From positions 1,550,001 to 1,614,000 of the forward strand of contig OZ038423.1 of the NCBI GenBank assembly GCA_964036155.1: 64,000 nucleotides of DNA, given 5' to 3'. The translations under genes and the position numbers were made by a program. The stretch's first letter is position 1. Each line of letters begins with the position of its first letter. Positions 12,923-25,461 of the stretch are shown piece after piece. The notes below the pieces were generated by a model. The model saw only the letters and a list, made by a program, of their open reading frames with translations. It was not told the DNA's origin and made no database searches. The stretch is from Diploscapter coronatus (Eukaryota > Nematoda > Chromadorea > Rhabditida > Rhabditidae).

Positions 12923-14225
12923 TATACAAGTTTGATGGATATATGAAGATTGAGAAAATCAATACGCTTCGCCTAGATTCGCTTAATAGTGAAAGTAAGA
13001 TTGAATGAGATGAAAATTGTGAACAGACAAACGAAATGCAACAATGTTAGAATGAATAAAATCGAGACACATGAGAAGTTAAATATGAGAGTAGCGGTGA
13101 TAAATGGTTAAATTGAAGGTGCACAGCATAGAATGATACATTCTGATAAGGAGATAAAAATATTCTGAAGTCAGAAACCAGATTTTAATTTATTTCGCAA
13201 TTATATCGGTCATAATACAAAGTTTAAACTAAGAAAATGATATTAGGGCCAGGGTTGCTGGTAGTATATACTAAAATATACTAATGGTACGTTTAGAGAA
13301 AATGAAAAGAAAAAATAGAGAGAACTGAGTAGTAAGCAGAGAAAACGAGAAAACGGGGAAAGCGAGAAGGCACGTCATTCTTAATTTAATCTGGTGCAAT
13401 TGCCTCTCGCTTTTTTGTCTTCTCTGCTCTCTATTCAACTCTCTCTATTTCTCTTTTCATTTTCTCTAAGCATACCGTTAGTATATTTTAGTATATACTA
13501 AATATCTGAAATTTAGTTTATGCATGGATAGGATTTTGAAACATTTTAATTTGAAATTAAAATGTTTATCATTTAGAAAACTTAAACAATCTTCAATTCA
13601 CTATAATCTTTTATTCATAATCATTTCCCGTATTTCAATATATTGTAATTTTGTTAAGCTCGCCTACATATGTAATGAAATTCAATAATATAAATAAGAA
13701 ATATTTGCATAATCGAATATGACTGGAGCAGTGAAAATGCACGGATTTTTGAAGATCATTCAGAAGTTTAAATAAAATTTTTAATAGATCATGACCTTTC
13801 TCGACCCGAATTCGTATTTGTTTGACAAAAATCATATAATTCATAAAATCTAATAATTATCGATCGGAATCATTGAGATACTTGACGAATTTTATAAATG
13901 CTCAAATGATAATAGTAATGTTTTCTGATCTTCTATTTAAGTTTTATGCTTTATTTTCGTCAATCACCATTTGAGCGCATTTACAGAAGTTATTGTTAAT
14001 TAACTTGATTTGTTGATACAGGGTGAGCAACAAATCTAGTCCGCTTTCGATTTTCTTTTGGAAATTCATTACCAAGATAGTAGTGACGAAAATTTTCTAC
14101 AAAATTGAATAGTACCTTCTCCAATACCAATGATACCCATTTGGCATGAATTTTAGGCTTTTAAAGCTTCTAATTAAAATGTGAAAAAGGCCCAGACTTT
14201 ATGATCGCCCTGTATGTAATGGTAA
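12923..14225. other. Intergenic region between gar-2 3' end and daf-36 5' end
   Basis: About 1.3 kb, A/T-rich, holding the large palindrome at 13263-13503 and otherwise no recognisable gene. It should contain the daf-36 promoter and the gar-2 3' UTR. Confidence 0.55.
13263..13503. repeat. Long palindromic element, family H
   Basis: Near-perfect inverted repeats of about 70 bases: TAGTATATACTAAAATATAC then TTTAGAGAAAATGAAAAG on the left, mirrored by CTTTTCATTTTCTCTAA and GTATATTTTAGTATATACTA on the right. Ends are themselves palindromic. No second copy noticed here. Confidence 0.8.
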
Positions 14226-17200
14226 TTATTGAATTTTCTGGAAGTTTCCTCTCAGCATCCGCGCAAAAGCCGATCTGAATTGCCTGTTTGCCAGGGCGTA
14301 AGCAAATGGGTTTCCAGACGAATTCAGGTAGCACATGTAGTACGATAGAGTATATATCGCTGAGGGTATGCACTCGCCTTTACAGAAGCCATATACTGTT
14401 GCCTAAACATTCATATTTCTTTCTAAAATAAAGAAATGACGCTTACCATAATATAATATGGGGACCATAAAATTGCGAAAAATCCTACGATGAATGTAAT
14501 CGTTCTGAAATCATTGATAATAAAAATGATGGCTATTCTTAAATTATATGATATTATTACAGAAGAAATGGACGAAAATGCATATCGTATTCTAGAAAAT
14601 GTTCTTTTTATACTATTTCGTCATATCCCTGTCTCACTACAGATGTATCGGCATATCATTGAGCAACTCTGAGAAGATATCCCGATATTCCAAAGGGAAA
14701 TAGTATTGAAAATGGAGAGCGAAAATTTCCCTACCAGTCTTAATATGCTGGAATACCATTTCCGAATGGCATTATTGATAAATAAAATCGGGGAGAAAGG
14801 CGATTTTAGGGCAGTCTCTCTCTTCTTTTAGCGTGCTATTTCTCGCTTTTCTAACCACTAAAAATAACCGTGCACCACTTTGCACGCCCTTCTCAGATTT
14901 GGGCATCAATAATAGATCATCTGATAAAGTGGCTGTTTATAAAATTATACCGAAAAGCCTTATGCGCTCTTTTCTCGGCTCTGGTCTGTTTGCGGCCCCT
15001 CGTGAAGATGTTGATCGGAGCAAATATCGAGGTGATGATTCGTTCTCGCGTCATCGACGTTGAAATCGATGACACTTTCCGATGTCTGCTAAACAATTTA
15101 TTTCTTCTTCCTTCTTAAATTTCGAAGAATATTAAAAAATATATCTATTCTATATTTTCTATTGTAATTATAACACTTAGAATCGTACCTACTTTCACTT
15201 AGTTTATATTTTCCGAACTTTGTAATAACTTTGAAAAGTATTCCTCTTACTATTTTAAAATATCAATCTTCTCTCTATAATTATGACATTCACAAATGTT
15301 CTATTTTTATTTAGGCTATATGTTTGTTTTTTTTTCGAATTTTTATAACTTATCGCTTTCGTACCCCTGCGCAGTCAGCAATGTGTCCGTCTTCTGCTGC
15401 TGAGCATTGTCTCCATTCGGCAACGTCAAATTGTCATTTTGCTGTTGTGTTACAGTTAGTTGGGGCACTGTTAGTCGATTTCCAGGCCGAATACTGCTTC
15501 TGGTCGATCGTTTGAAGTGTTCCGTGTCGGAGGAAGACGATCTAAAATGAAGACACCTTTATTATCGATTTTCATTACGCTCATATAAAGGACTTCTTGT
15601 ATATATCATCAGGGATGTCAACAGGCACACAAATTTGTACCTGTGCCTTAACTGTTGGCATCTCTGTATATCATTGGCTTTGAATGACAAATACAAGACC
15701 CCGGGTCTTCTAATTCTAAATCCTTACGAATCGGAACTACTGCTCCTCTCCCGTCTGGTGCTCTTTCCCCTCTCCAGTGCTCTGGCAATTCTCCTCTTGA
15801 CGGACATCACCCATCGATCAGATCTTCGAATCTCTCCTCTATCAGGAGGCCCCTAAAATAAAAGATTCGGCCCTCTGTGATTTACAGACGAATGGCAGAC
15901 ACAAGCGGCTCTTTTTCTCATTTTTCTGCGTTTTCTACATTCTCTACCTTCCCTATCCGTCTGTAAATGCAGGGAGCTATAAGATTTTTTGACAACTATT
16001 CAAAGCAGTACACTAATTAATAAAATAGCACGATAATGTGTCATGTATGAATACCGTAACTTATAGGTAAGGGGTAAAGGTTAATGTAGAGAAAATCTTT
16101 CCCCCGTACTATTCCATAGATTGCAATGTCACGAACTTTCCAGACTGCCGATAGTATCAAATAAAATATGCTAGGTATTTGAATGAAATATCATTTCCGT
16201 AATCATAAATCATACACCGCACTACTTTTCTTTTACTTGCTGCTTTTTATCGCAAATGTAAACTGACTGGATTATTAGCCTCAACAGCTATAGAAGGCAC
16301 ATTTTCCAAGGGTTTTTGAGCGATTCTTCTAGGTGTTCCATGCGGAGATTTAAATGATTTGTCTCGTTTGCTCTTCTAAATTTGAAATATTCAATTTATC
16401 GTTATTTTATTTATTAGTAACGCGGAAAAAGCGATCGTCGAGAGCTAAGGCACGCAGCGGAATTTCTCTAACTCTCTCCACTAGACACTTTCTTCGAAGG
16501 GATGAAAAACGTGTCTAGAGTCTGCGCATACTCCTTTGAGCTCTATATGCTCGAATAGCCGCCTCTTCGTGCAGTAACGATAACTGTAACTACCTTTCGA
16601 TATCTCCTACTACTCCTAGTCCTCATAATAACCGAGGCCCCATCCGAAACATTGCTTGAATCGATCCGCTTCAGGGAATCTTTATCATTGAAATTTAGAA
16701 CGGAGTTTAGTTCATCGTCACTAAAATGTTCTATACATTTTTCGATTATTAAAAAGCATTTTACCTGAACATCCTTTTTAAAGAGTCGTTTTTATCTTCT
16801 TCATTGTTATGCCCTTTCAGCGAATGGTTTGACGTTATGCTTCTTCGAGAGTGATTTGACCTAAAATTAAAATGTTCCACTGTTGTTTTATTTATAATAA
16901 AGACCTGATAGATAAGCGATTCTTCGTCCCTCGGTTGATCTCTGGTCCTCCAGCTTCGTCCCTTTCCTGATGGCTCAATAGGGAAACTCGTTCCATTTCA
17001 CTTTCCCTCCGAGAATTCGCTGCCGTTGGATAGGGTCCCGGCACGAAGTTGCTCTCGTTACTCTCCCTAAATTATTATTGCTTAAAAGATAATTGAATTC
17101 ATGCAATGCGCAGTTTTATGGATGTGGCCTTTCTCTTCTTTCATTCGTTCTATTCAGAAAGCAAAGAAAGAATAATGTCATTTTATTCAAAAAGGTGATA

Positions 17201-20200
17201 AAAACCATTTCTTCCATTTTGTTTAAGAGGAGAGGAGAAATAGGCCCGTCCAGAAAACTGCGCATTGCATAGATCATTGTATGCTGTCATTTAATAATAG
17301 GAAATTCTTTTCGGTTCTCTATTTTATGATATTTCGTTCGCGCTAAAATATGGGTAACTTGAAGATAATTCGCAGCTTCGTACCCAACGAAAGGGTAAGA
17401 GAAAAGATGTCTTCCTACCTTGCCCTATACTCTTAACTATGGGCTACGAAGCTGCGGGTTATCCAAATTGGCAGAAATATGACGGAGAAGTTGAATAAGA
17501 AACTAATTTCTCAGTTAATGACAGAATGTGTGCGTGTAGATTGATACCTCCTAAGCGCAAAACTCCGCTCTTCCTCGATGACACACAAATTGGGTTCAGA
17601 TTCAGTGTTGCCCGAGCCCTGCAAATAAGCATTGTGCCTAATCATCATCCATCGACCAACAATGTTGTGTGGGTTTACCGCCTGTGTTGTTGTCGTTGTT
17701 TGATAGCCACTGTCCTTCTGCTCTTTCTGAAGTTGATGCAGACGTTCTGCCTCTTCTTCCTTCTCGGCTCGAGATTGCAACATCAACGATACTCCGACCT
17801 AGAATTATTGTTTAATTAGCAACTATAAGCCAATTATAACACACAGACCTAGTCAGACTTTTAGTCCGAATTAGAAATTTTGGCTAAAGCTCTGCCTATA
17901 TATCTGATTTTATAAATAAATGACTAAATATTCCCATTTAAAAAGTACATTATTTAAGTCTGTCATAATTGATGTTCAGATTTCTTTAAATTCGCTTCAT
18001 TTCAGTGCTATTCTTTCAAAAATTGAATTAGATGATGATCCATTGTAAGTGGACTATAATTTATCTCGACCATCTCTATCCCCATCCCTCCCCTCACTCT
18101 AGGCTTATATCCATTTTCCCCCGTCCTCAACTCGCCTCCAGGCGAATATCAAAATCGAATCAGCTCGTTTCGGCCCTATTTTCGCATTTTCGCGCTTCTC
18201 AACTCTCAAAGGACTCGGTTGCTGAGAGAAGAGGTCACAAATGATCGCAGAAAGTGCTGAAAATGTGCTTGACACGAGCAAAGAAAAGTCCCCTTCAAGA
18301 AAAAGGCAGACGAAATTCAGCTGCAGACTTTCGGCGGAAACTAATTCAACACGCGCAAAATGTGTGCATCTATTGTCAAAGAAACGATAAATAACCTCAG
18401 CTCATGCGAAATATGCTCTATTGATAAATGTTTCTATATTGGGATATTCAATATGTAGAGCCGCAAAAATCACTATTTTTAATTTTTACCTGAGTTCCAA
18501 GCCTCTGACTGAGAATCAGAGCGATATGTCTTCGCTCTTTAGCTTTAGCCTTCTTCTCGAGGTTTTTAGCGGCCTGATGTATGCCCTAAATCATATAATT
18601 TGAGGCTTAAATTTTAAATTTGTAGAATTACTTTGTACAATATTAACATCGCTATTAGTGTCGTCCAATAATAAGCCACATACATACCTAAATTAAATTA
18701 TTAAGTTGTAATATGTTTAAGAATAAAAATACCCATATTAACGTAAGGATTTGACAAGAAAGGCGCTGAGCATTCGGCATTGCCGTTCATACTGAAATGA
18801 ATATCTTCAAAATTAATTTATTAAGTTGTAGTTTAAGCTTAAAAATCAGGCAAAAATGGTGATGGATTATTGATTAATGTATCTCATGCTTAGTTTGCAT
18901 ATTGCTAAAAGCTATAAAGTGTGCTTTTGAAATGTGCAGAAAAAAAGAAGCGGAAAGCCAGAGTGATGCAGTGTTTACCGATTCGAATGCGGTTCTTCCC
19001 TGAAAAGCTTCCCTCTAAACCGCGAAGAATATGAAACATATGAAACTCAAAATACTATGTTATTGATTGGAGAGAACGTCGATATTCAAAAATTACGCTA
19101 TTCGTTTCTCGTTTCTCTTCTACGCGACTCGCTATTTCGCTCCTCCAACATTCGATTTCTAATTGCGGAATGAATATATCGGCTTTCTCTCCAATCAATG
19201 ATACTGTGCGAAAGAACTATAATTATTATAAACTAAAATATGTGATGCCGCAGAAACACACAGTGCTTTGGTTTGTTTGACGAGGAGTCATAAGTTTTTT
19301 TTTAAATCGATTTTTGAAAAGTCTGCTTTGAGATGGAATTGTAAAGAATAGCTGTAAGAATTTTTGCGAAAAAAAACATTTTAGAAAATAACGGAAGGAT
19401 GAATAGCTCTATTCATCTTTCTAAAAGTGACACCGGACGACAGGTCAAAGCACTGTGAGTAAAATATAATTTTGTGATTGAAACTGAAGTTATTTATTGG
19501 CTTTATTCTAATTTTCAAAATGAATAAATTATAACCTGGAAGAGCCTCCGGTCATGGCCTTCCAACCGTATATCATGATGCCGAATATGATGGCCGGTAT
19601 GAGCCACGACAATATTATGCACATCTGCGTTTTCGAGGGACTCTGCCACTTGAGATATTTCGCCGTATGGCACACTTAAAATCGAAAATCTAGCCTTAAA
19701 ATCAAATTTTTCAAGTTTACCAGATAAATATCGGTCTGCAGTGATCAATAGCACTGTTAAAATCGATACGAGACATAGTGTATAGTCCAAAAATAGCCAT
19801 GTTTCACAGGCTATACTTCCTAAGGGCCATCGCTCGCCTGAAAATGGTATTTAAATTGGAATTTATCATATATTCATAGACCTAAATCTATATGATACCT
19901 TATCATTTTCTAAGATATTTCTTATGATAAGTTGTACAATAAAATTGTTTCTTCCTCTTCTTCTCCTCTAATTTTCCTTTATCCCCTCCCTTATTCTTCA
20001 AGTTTTCCAGTCATTTGGTTGATTTTGTCAGCGGCGTGCATTAAGTGCATCGAGATTAATGGAAAATGGGCAGAAAAGAGCTGAGTCAAATGAAGGGGAA
20101 CTTATAATTTAGAGGAATAAAGGAAGTCAAGCCTTATTGAGGAAAAAGCGAAGTGAAGAGGGAGGACTCGAGACTCGGGATTCAGGAATTCAGACAATGG

Positions 20201-22012
20201 GTCACATTCCTGGCAATGAATTCCGCAAAAAACGTGGCATTTAGATCAACTCATATTAAGTCTTGCAAACATTTGATTCGAAATTGGCATAATTTCAGGT
20301 TTGAATATGCTAGTTTTATAAGACTCCAAAAGAAATATTTGATCATTCAATAAATTAATTTAATTGAAAATTCATATATCATCGTTGAATTTAAATGCGA
20401 TATTATTATAACTTTTCACGAGTTATTAAAATATCAAGAGCAGCATACGCTGATTTAAATGCTATTTTAAGATAGCCTCATCATAGCCTTTATTAAATGA
20501 CAATATATATTTCATGTGTTTGCAGAAGTATGGCTTTGACATGATTCTATTGCTTAAGTAAAACCTAGAAAAATTGGAGAATAAATCAAACGCAAAGGTG
20601 GCCTGTTGGTTAGTGAACTTAAAGGGGGAAAGGGATGAAAATCGAGAAGGAAAGGAAGCTGCAAATGACAGCTCGATTTAAAAGACCAGAAAGGGGGAAA
20701 TACACGAAGAAGGAAATCACAGAGCATTAAATAGTAAGTGCATCCGAATGTATGTATATTGGTGCATTCAAGGAATTGTCAGTGAATAAATGTTCTAGGA
20801 ATTTCAAAGTTAGCATGAAAAATAAATATTATGCTAGTTTTTGCATTAAATAGCTTATTGAGTTATCCGGTATTATTATTATTTCTTCAAAACTATTTGA
20901 GTCTACACAATTCGATATGTTTTATGGGCGAGATCTTCTATTTATCCCTATTTTAAAAGGGCGAGAAATATTACGCTCACAAAATTCTGCAGATTACATA
21001 ATTTCACCTATCTCAGAAATCGCGATAGCTTGATCATTTTGAGAGTTCTTTAACTTCAACATATATTTTTATCCCGAATTTTACAAAAATAGATTAAGAA
21101 AGGTGAATATTAGACGATGTAATATGCGCTTAGAGCGGATTATTGCATCCTTCAGGATAAATCCATAAAAGGAAGCATTTTTAACAAGAGAAAAAAAATC
21201 TTGCTAATTTTTCGTGCGTAATATTTCATTTGAGGTGCGGAAATAGACCAGTAAATGAGCAAACGTTAATCCCTCTGAATTGCACGACTCACAATCAGGC
21301 AATTACCAAATGGTGGAGTTTTATAGTTAGCGATAAACAAGAGGGTGAATTTTGAAAGAATTAGTATGGAAAAACATACTCCCCCATATAATAATTGCCC
21401 CCACCCAACTCACCATTTAGCACATAGACGGTGAAGAGCGGAAAGCCTTCTATCCCAATTATAAGGTCGGAAAAGGCCAGCGAGACGATGTAACGGTTAC
21501 TCACCTGTAATTTTTTGTCAATAAAATGTTAGAAGTCGGTGAGAAAGTTCTGTCGTCATATTCAACTGTTGTTTACAACTAGTCTGCTCCAGTGCTTATT
21601 CAAATTAGATTCAAATGAAGCTTGACTATTTTGCACACATCGTCAAGATAAAGTGCACCGCACGAACTTCATCAGGATCGTTCTTCGTTTTGCGATGAAT
21701 AAGGAAAATCGAGAAAATGCGAATTGTTACAGAACCTTCTTACCAGCCTATTAAAGGCCTAAGTCTCCATTAGAAATAAAAAATACAAGACCTGTTTGCT
21801 AATATTCCGTTCCAATTTGTAAGCGGCTATAACCATCGCATTGCCTATGATTGTCTCCAGACTCAGTACAATTATCACCAGCCAAACGATGATCTGCAAA
21901 TAACGAATGCCAACGCTCTAAATCATAAGCGCGGCTGTAAAACCTGGACGATGACACTGTAGGGCGAGTTCCAGCTCGTGTCCGCTATCGATGACGCGTT
22001 GTGAGGAATCAT
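14226..22012 (-). CDS. gar-2: Muscarinic-type acetylcholine receptor GAR-2 (class A GPCR)
   Basis: Seven-helix G-protein-coupled receptor of the plasma membrane. Start at 22012: MIPHNASSIADTSWNS (N-glycosylation site) leading into TM1 LETIIGNAMV (21850). TM2 is VSLAFSDLIIGIEGFP (21460), TM3 TVLLITADRYLS (DRY, 19740), TM4 at 19640-19560 and extracellular loop 2 NGNAECSAPFLSNPY (18770). TM5 is YVAYYWTTLIAMLILY (18680), followed by HQAAKNLEKKAKAKERR (18560). A long third intracellular loop, Ser/Arg-rich, is spread over about nine exons between 18.6 and 14.96 kb. It closes with KQTRAEKRAHKAFR, TM6 TITFIVGFFAILWSPYYIM (14480), and TM7 YLNSSGNPFAYALANRQFR with the NPxxY-type motif. Stop at 14226. 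The end of loop 3 and TM6-TM7 strongly recall C. elegans GAR-2. Introns carry five or more repeats. Confidence 0.93.
14770..14918. repeat. MITE-like family D copy
   Basis: Same orientation as 2453-2602; shares GCGATTTTAGGGCAGTC, TTTCTAACCACTAAAAAT and CACCACTTTGCACGCC, ending GATTTGGGCATCAATAATA. Lies in the gar-2 intron before the TM6 exon. Confidence 0.75.
15850..15978. repeat. MITE-like family B copy
   Basis: GGCCCTCTGTGATTTACAGA at the left, CCGTCTGTAAATGCAGGGA at the right, with CTTTTTCTCATTTTTCTGCG between. It abuts a third-loop exon of gar-2, within the intron. Confidence 0.75.
16040..16147. repeat. Diverged MITE-like family A copy
   Basis: GTAACTTATAGGTAAGGGG and AATCTTTCCCCCGTACTATT, closing with CACGAACTTTCCAG. 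Matches the order of motifs in the copy at 3868-3994 but more diverged. In a gar-2 intron. Confidence 0.55.
17350..17475. repeat. MITE-like family A relative
   Basis: TTCGCAGCTTCGTACCCAAC on the left is mirrored by GGGCTACGAAGCTGCGGGTT on the right, then ATCCAAATTGGCAG as in the 3868 copy. It carries CTCTTAACTATGGGC, complementary to the CCCATAGTTAAGGG of other copies. In a gar-2 intron. Confidence 0.65.
19056..19203. repeat. MITE-like family E copy
   Basis: TATTGATTGGAGAGAACGTC at the left and TTTCTCTCCAATCAATGA at the right; interior TCGTTTCTCTTCTACGCGAC is shared almost exactly with the copy at 25304-25461. In the gar-2 intron between TM4 and loop 2. Confidence 0.8.
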
Positions 22013-22069
22013 TTCAAAACTTCCCAATCAAATTAGCATAGAAAATTCTCCAGAATAAATAGTGGCGAT

Positions 22070-22275
22070 AAAATCTAGGGAGCACTCTCGTTAGACGAAA
22101 ATAAATTTTAGGATAATAGGTCGCGAAAGCGAAATCATAATTATGGAGTCCGCTGTGCGCAAACGTGACTTTTTATAATGGAATGTTAGGTGTGGGAATT
22201 TATTGCGAGAAAATACTGAGGGCAGATCGCAGGCGGTTGGTTTCTGGTGACTGTCCTCTCTAGGTCTGGGAACAT
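22070..22275. repeat. MITE-like family C copy (diverged)
   Basis: Begins CTAGGGAGCACTCTCGTTAG and ends GTCCTCTCTAGGTCTGGG. Shares the start, the ACGAAAATAAA block and the GGGCAGATCGCA block with the tighter copies at 44285-44385 and 52812-52912, but is about twice as long. Directly upstream of the gar-2 start. Confidence 0.6.
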
Positions 22276-25200
22276 CGAATATTCCCGAATCTAGTGACGA
22301 CGAAATTGAACATATCCGACTCGAGACTCGACATTTTTGGATGTAGAGGGCGGAAAATGATACAAAATTGAAAGCCTTAGGGATATTGGTGGATATGCTA
22401 GAATGTTAGGACTATGGGATGAGCCAGGCAGCACAATTTGGGACCGAGAGGGAGGAGCGCTCGCATAAAATGCATGAAATGCAGTCAAAACGAGTAAGGG
22501 TAAGCCATATAAAAAGTAGCTTAGAGGGATAACTCTATCAGAGGGGAGAGAGATGGCAGAGAAGAAGAGACAAAGCGAACTCACACTCACAACTTTCTGC
22601 AGTCCTGACAATGCATAGGGATGCAACACATTGCAGGCTGGCAAATCCACTCCCACTCGCTAAATTTCCGGCATCAGCTGAAGAAACACCTTATGAAGAG
22701 GGATTAGCATTAGGATTTTGCGCGAAATTGATTCAATACTATGTTAAGTGTTGTTGTATCTCAGGCATTTTCTTTCTCCATGTCTCATCATGTGAACAGA
22801 AACTAAAAATTGTCAAATCAATTTTAACGCAAAACCCTGATTATCATTCGAAATGAGAAAAGACCTGAGGATCGATCCACTATTATAGAGTTGATTAAAA
22901 ATGCTATGTCTGAGAAACTACACAAGAAATCAGCACATTCGTTACTTTAGAAAGGGAGACTTAATTTATGCAAAATGAATGTATGCCTCTCCGCTCTCTC
23001 CAGATCTCTTATTTGTCTGATATTCCAGAAACCCTCGTAGACGATAAAATTTCACGAAACATTATCTCTTCGTTATTATAGCGTAATGAAAATATCATTT
23101 ACACAGCAAGAAAACTATGATATGAAACATGCAAAACTGTAAATGAATATTTTCGAATTTGAACTTCGGCTATTTTTGGAGAATTATAAGAATTGGCTGT
23201 CAGATTCGAACTGAAAATTGAGCTACCCGGAAAAAATGAGATGCAAAGTTTGAAGATGAGCATAAATGGGCGGGCGCGAACTGAAGGCAAAACGCCGAGC
23301 CCCTTGAAATTCGACGAAATCCGACTAAAATTAAAGACGGCAAATATTGACTACACGAAAATATGCAGTTATTGGTAAAGGATAAACCTGATAAAGAACG
23401 ATAATCTTAAAATGAATCAGAAAGACAATGATGCAATGGCAAAGAGGGAAAAGGTTAAAACTGGATATATTAAAATGGAAGATAAAGCTCATGAGCTCCC
23501 CTTATTGAATCACACCTAATCGGGAACATTTCTGATATACGACAAACGATAAAGAAGCCCTGCGATAAAAATACACTCAAAAGATAAATTGTAGTGGGAT
23601 TTTATTATTGGAGCAGATTTACTAATATTTAGTACAGCGAAACTTCCTTAGAGAGGAGAAAATATATGCAAGACAAGTTGTAAATGAAATGTGATAGGGC
23701 TGGAAGGACGGACAAGCAGAAAAAAGAGGGGAGGGAGGAGTTTTCCATAAATGTCAATGAAGGAAAATGGAAGATTAGGAAAACACAGATTTTCGAAAGT
23801 TCATCTACATACTTTAAAAAATATTAGAAATAATATAGTTTTTTTTTTATTTTGGAGGATTTTAAAAATAACTAGCCTGAGGAATGGTACAAGGTAGAAG
23901 AAAATGATGTGTAGTTATGGGCAGTACTACTTTTTCAATTTCCCTAAAATGATATCGATAAAAATGACCTTTTCAGCAAGCTCTTCAAAGCATGGATTGC
24001 CTTGTACTGAAACGGGATGCGGGAAGGGGGAATATATATGAAATAATCGAGTTAACCACGGAGGGGGTAAGGCAAAGGAACGCGCACAGCACACAGATGT
24101 GTAAGACAGGGCAGATTTGAGGGATTCGAGTGAATAAAGCCTGGATATGGGCATAGGGAACATATAGGAATGGCTGCCGGGCTGAATTCAGCCCCTGAGA
24201 AACAGCAGATATGTTTCTTCTCACATAATTTACGCATTTGGATCACGAACCCCAGCACTTATTTTATTCGCTAGCAAAAGGGAGAGAAGTTTAGTTAAAA
24301 GTCCACCAGAACTAAGGAGTATTTGAGTCTGAATTTAAAAATATACGGGAGATAGGTTGTAGGTGTGAAATTTACGTTATGGTTTTATCGTAAATGTTTT
24401 TTTTTTAATTCAAGCATAGAGATGCAAAATTGTGAAGGAATTATTACAGATGATATGTCGTACGACCATCCTGATTTAAGTCCAGGGTTGACGGCAAAGA
24501 ACTCGCTGATGAATGTTTATAAACACCCATCACATGATAAAGCATAGGAGGACAAAATTGGCTATAATATTGAGTACGTTATACTAGGTAAAGATTTCTA
24601 TTCTGTCGACGACCCTGCTTAAGTCTTCCCTAGGTCTGAAGTTCACAAAACGCGAGCCACAAAAATCGCATTCGAAACTGAGAATTTGTAACGGAATTTT
24701 GAATCTGACATATGATGAAAAAAGGGGGCTTTATTTAAATCATATTAGTACAAATATTCTGAGAGGTAGTCTGCTTAAATAGAGAAAGCGCGAAATTCGA
24801 TCAGAGATCTGCGAAGAGGAGAACACAAATCACGAAAATACTTAACCCAGGCTCAGAAAAGGGGAACGGATGAAGTATGGGTTGGGGGTGAAGGGCTAAG
24901 TTCCACCCTCTCAGCCAGGAAAACTCACATCTATCTTATGATTCCAAGATGCCTTTCCATGAGCGCCTGAAGAAGTCTCAAATCTGTCGTTGACAAGTCA
25001 AGAAGTCTCGAGTTAGAAAATGTGAATTGCGTAGATGGGTTGGAAATTCCCTGGTGAATTGTGCGAAGATTGGAAGAATTAAGCGGAGAATAGCGCGAAA
25101 TGAACTGGTTCTTGACAAACGAAGAGAAAAATGAGAATATTTATGTTTGCCGCTAATTTTATAGACAAGCCTGTATTTATTACTACTTTTAGTGAAAGAA

Positions 25201-25303
25201 AGTCGTGAGCTTTTTCAAAACTGAAGATTCAAAATTAATTGTATTTGCCATTATTTTCAAGATATAAGCGATCTTCATAATTTGAACGATTGCGAAAAGT
25301 CGA

Positions 25304-25461
25304 ACATTATTGATTGGAGAGAACGCGTCGATATCCAAAAAAAAAATTACACGTTATTCGCCTCTCGTTTCTCTTCTACGCGACTCATTATCTCGCTCCT
25401 TCAAATTCGATTTCTAATTGGTTGCATGAATACCGAGACTTTGCTCTCCAATCAACAATAC
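25304..25461. repeat. MITE-like family E copy
   Basis: ATTGATTGGAGAGAACGCG at the left, TTGCTCTCCAATCAACAAT at the right, same interior as 19056-19203 with a poly-A expansion near the left arm. Confidence 0.8.
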
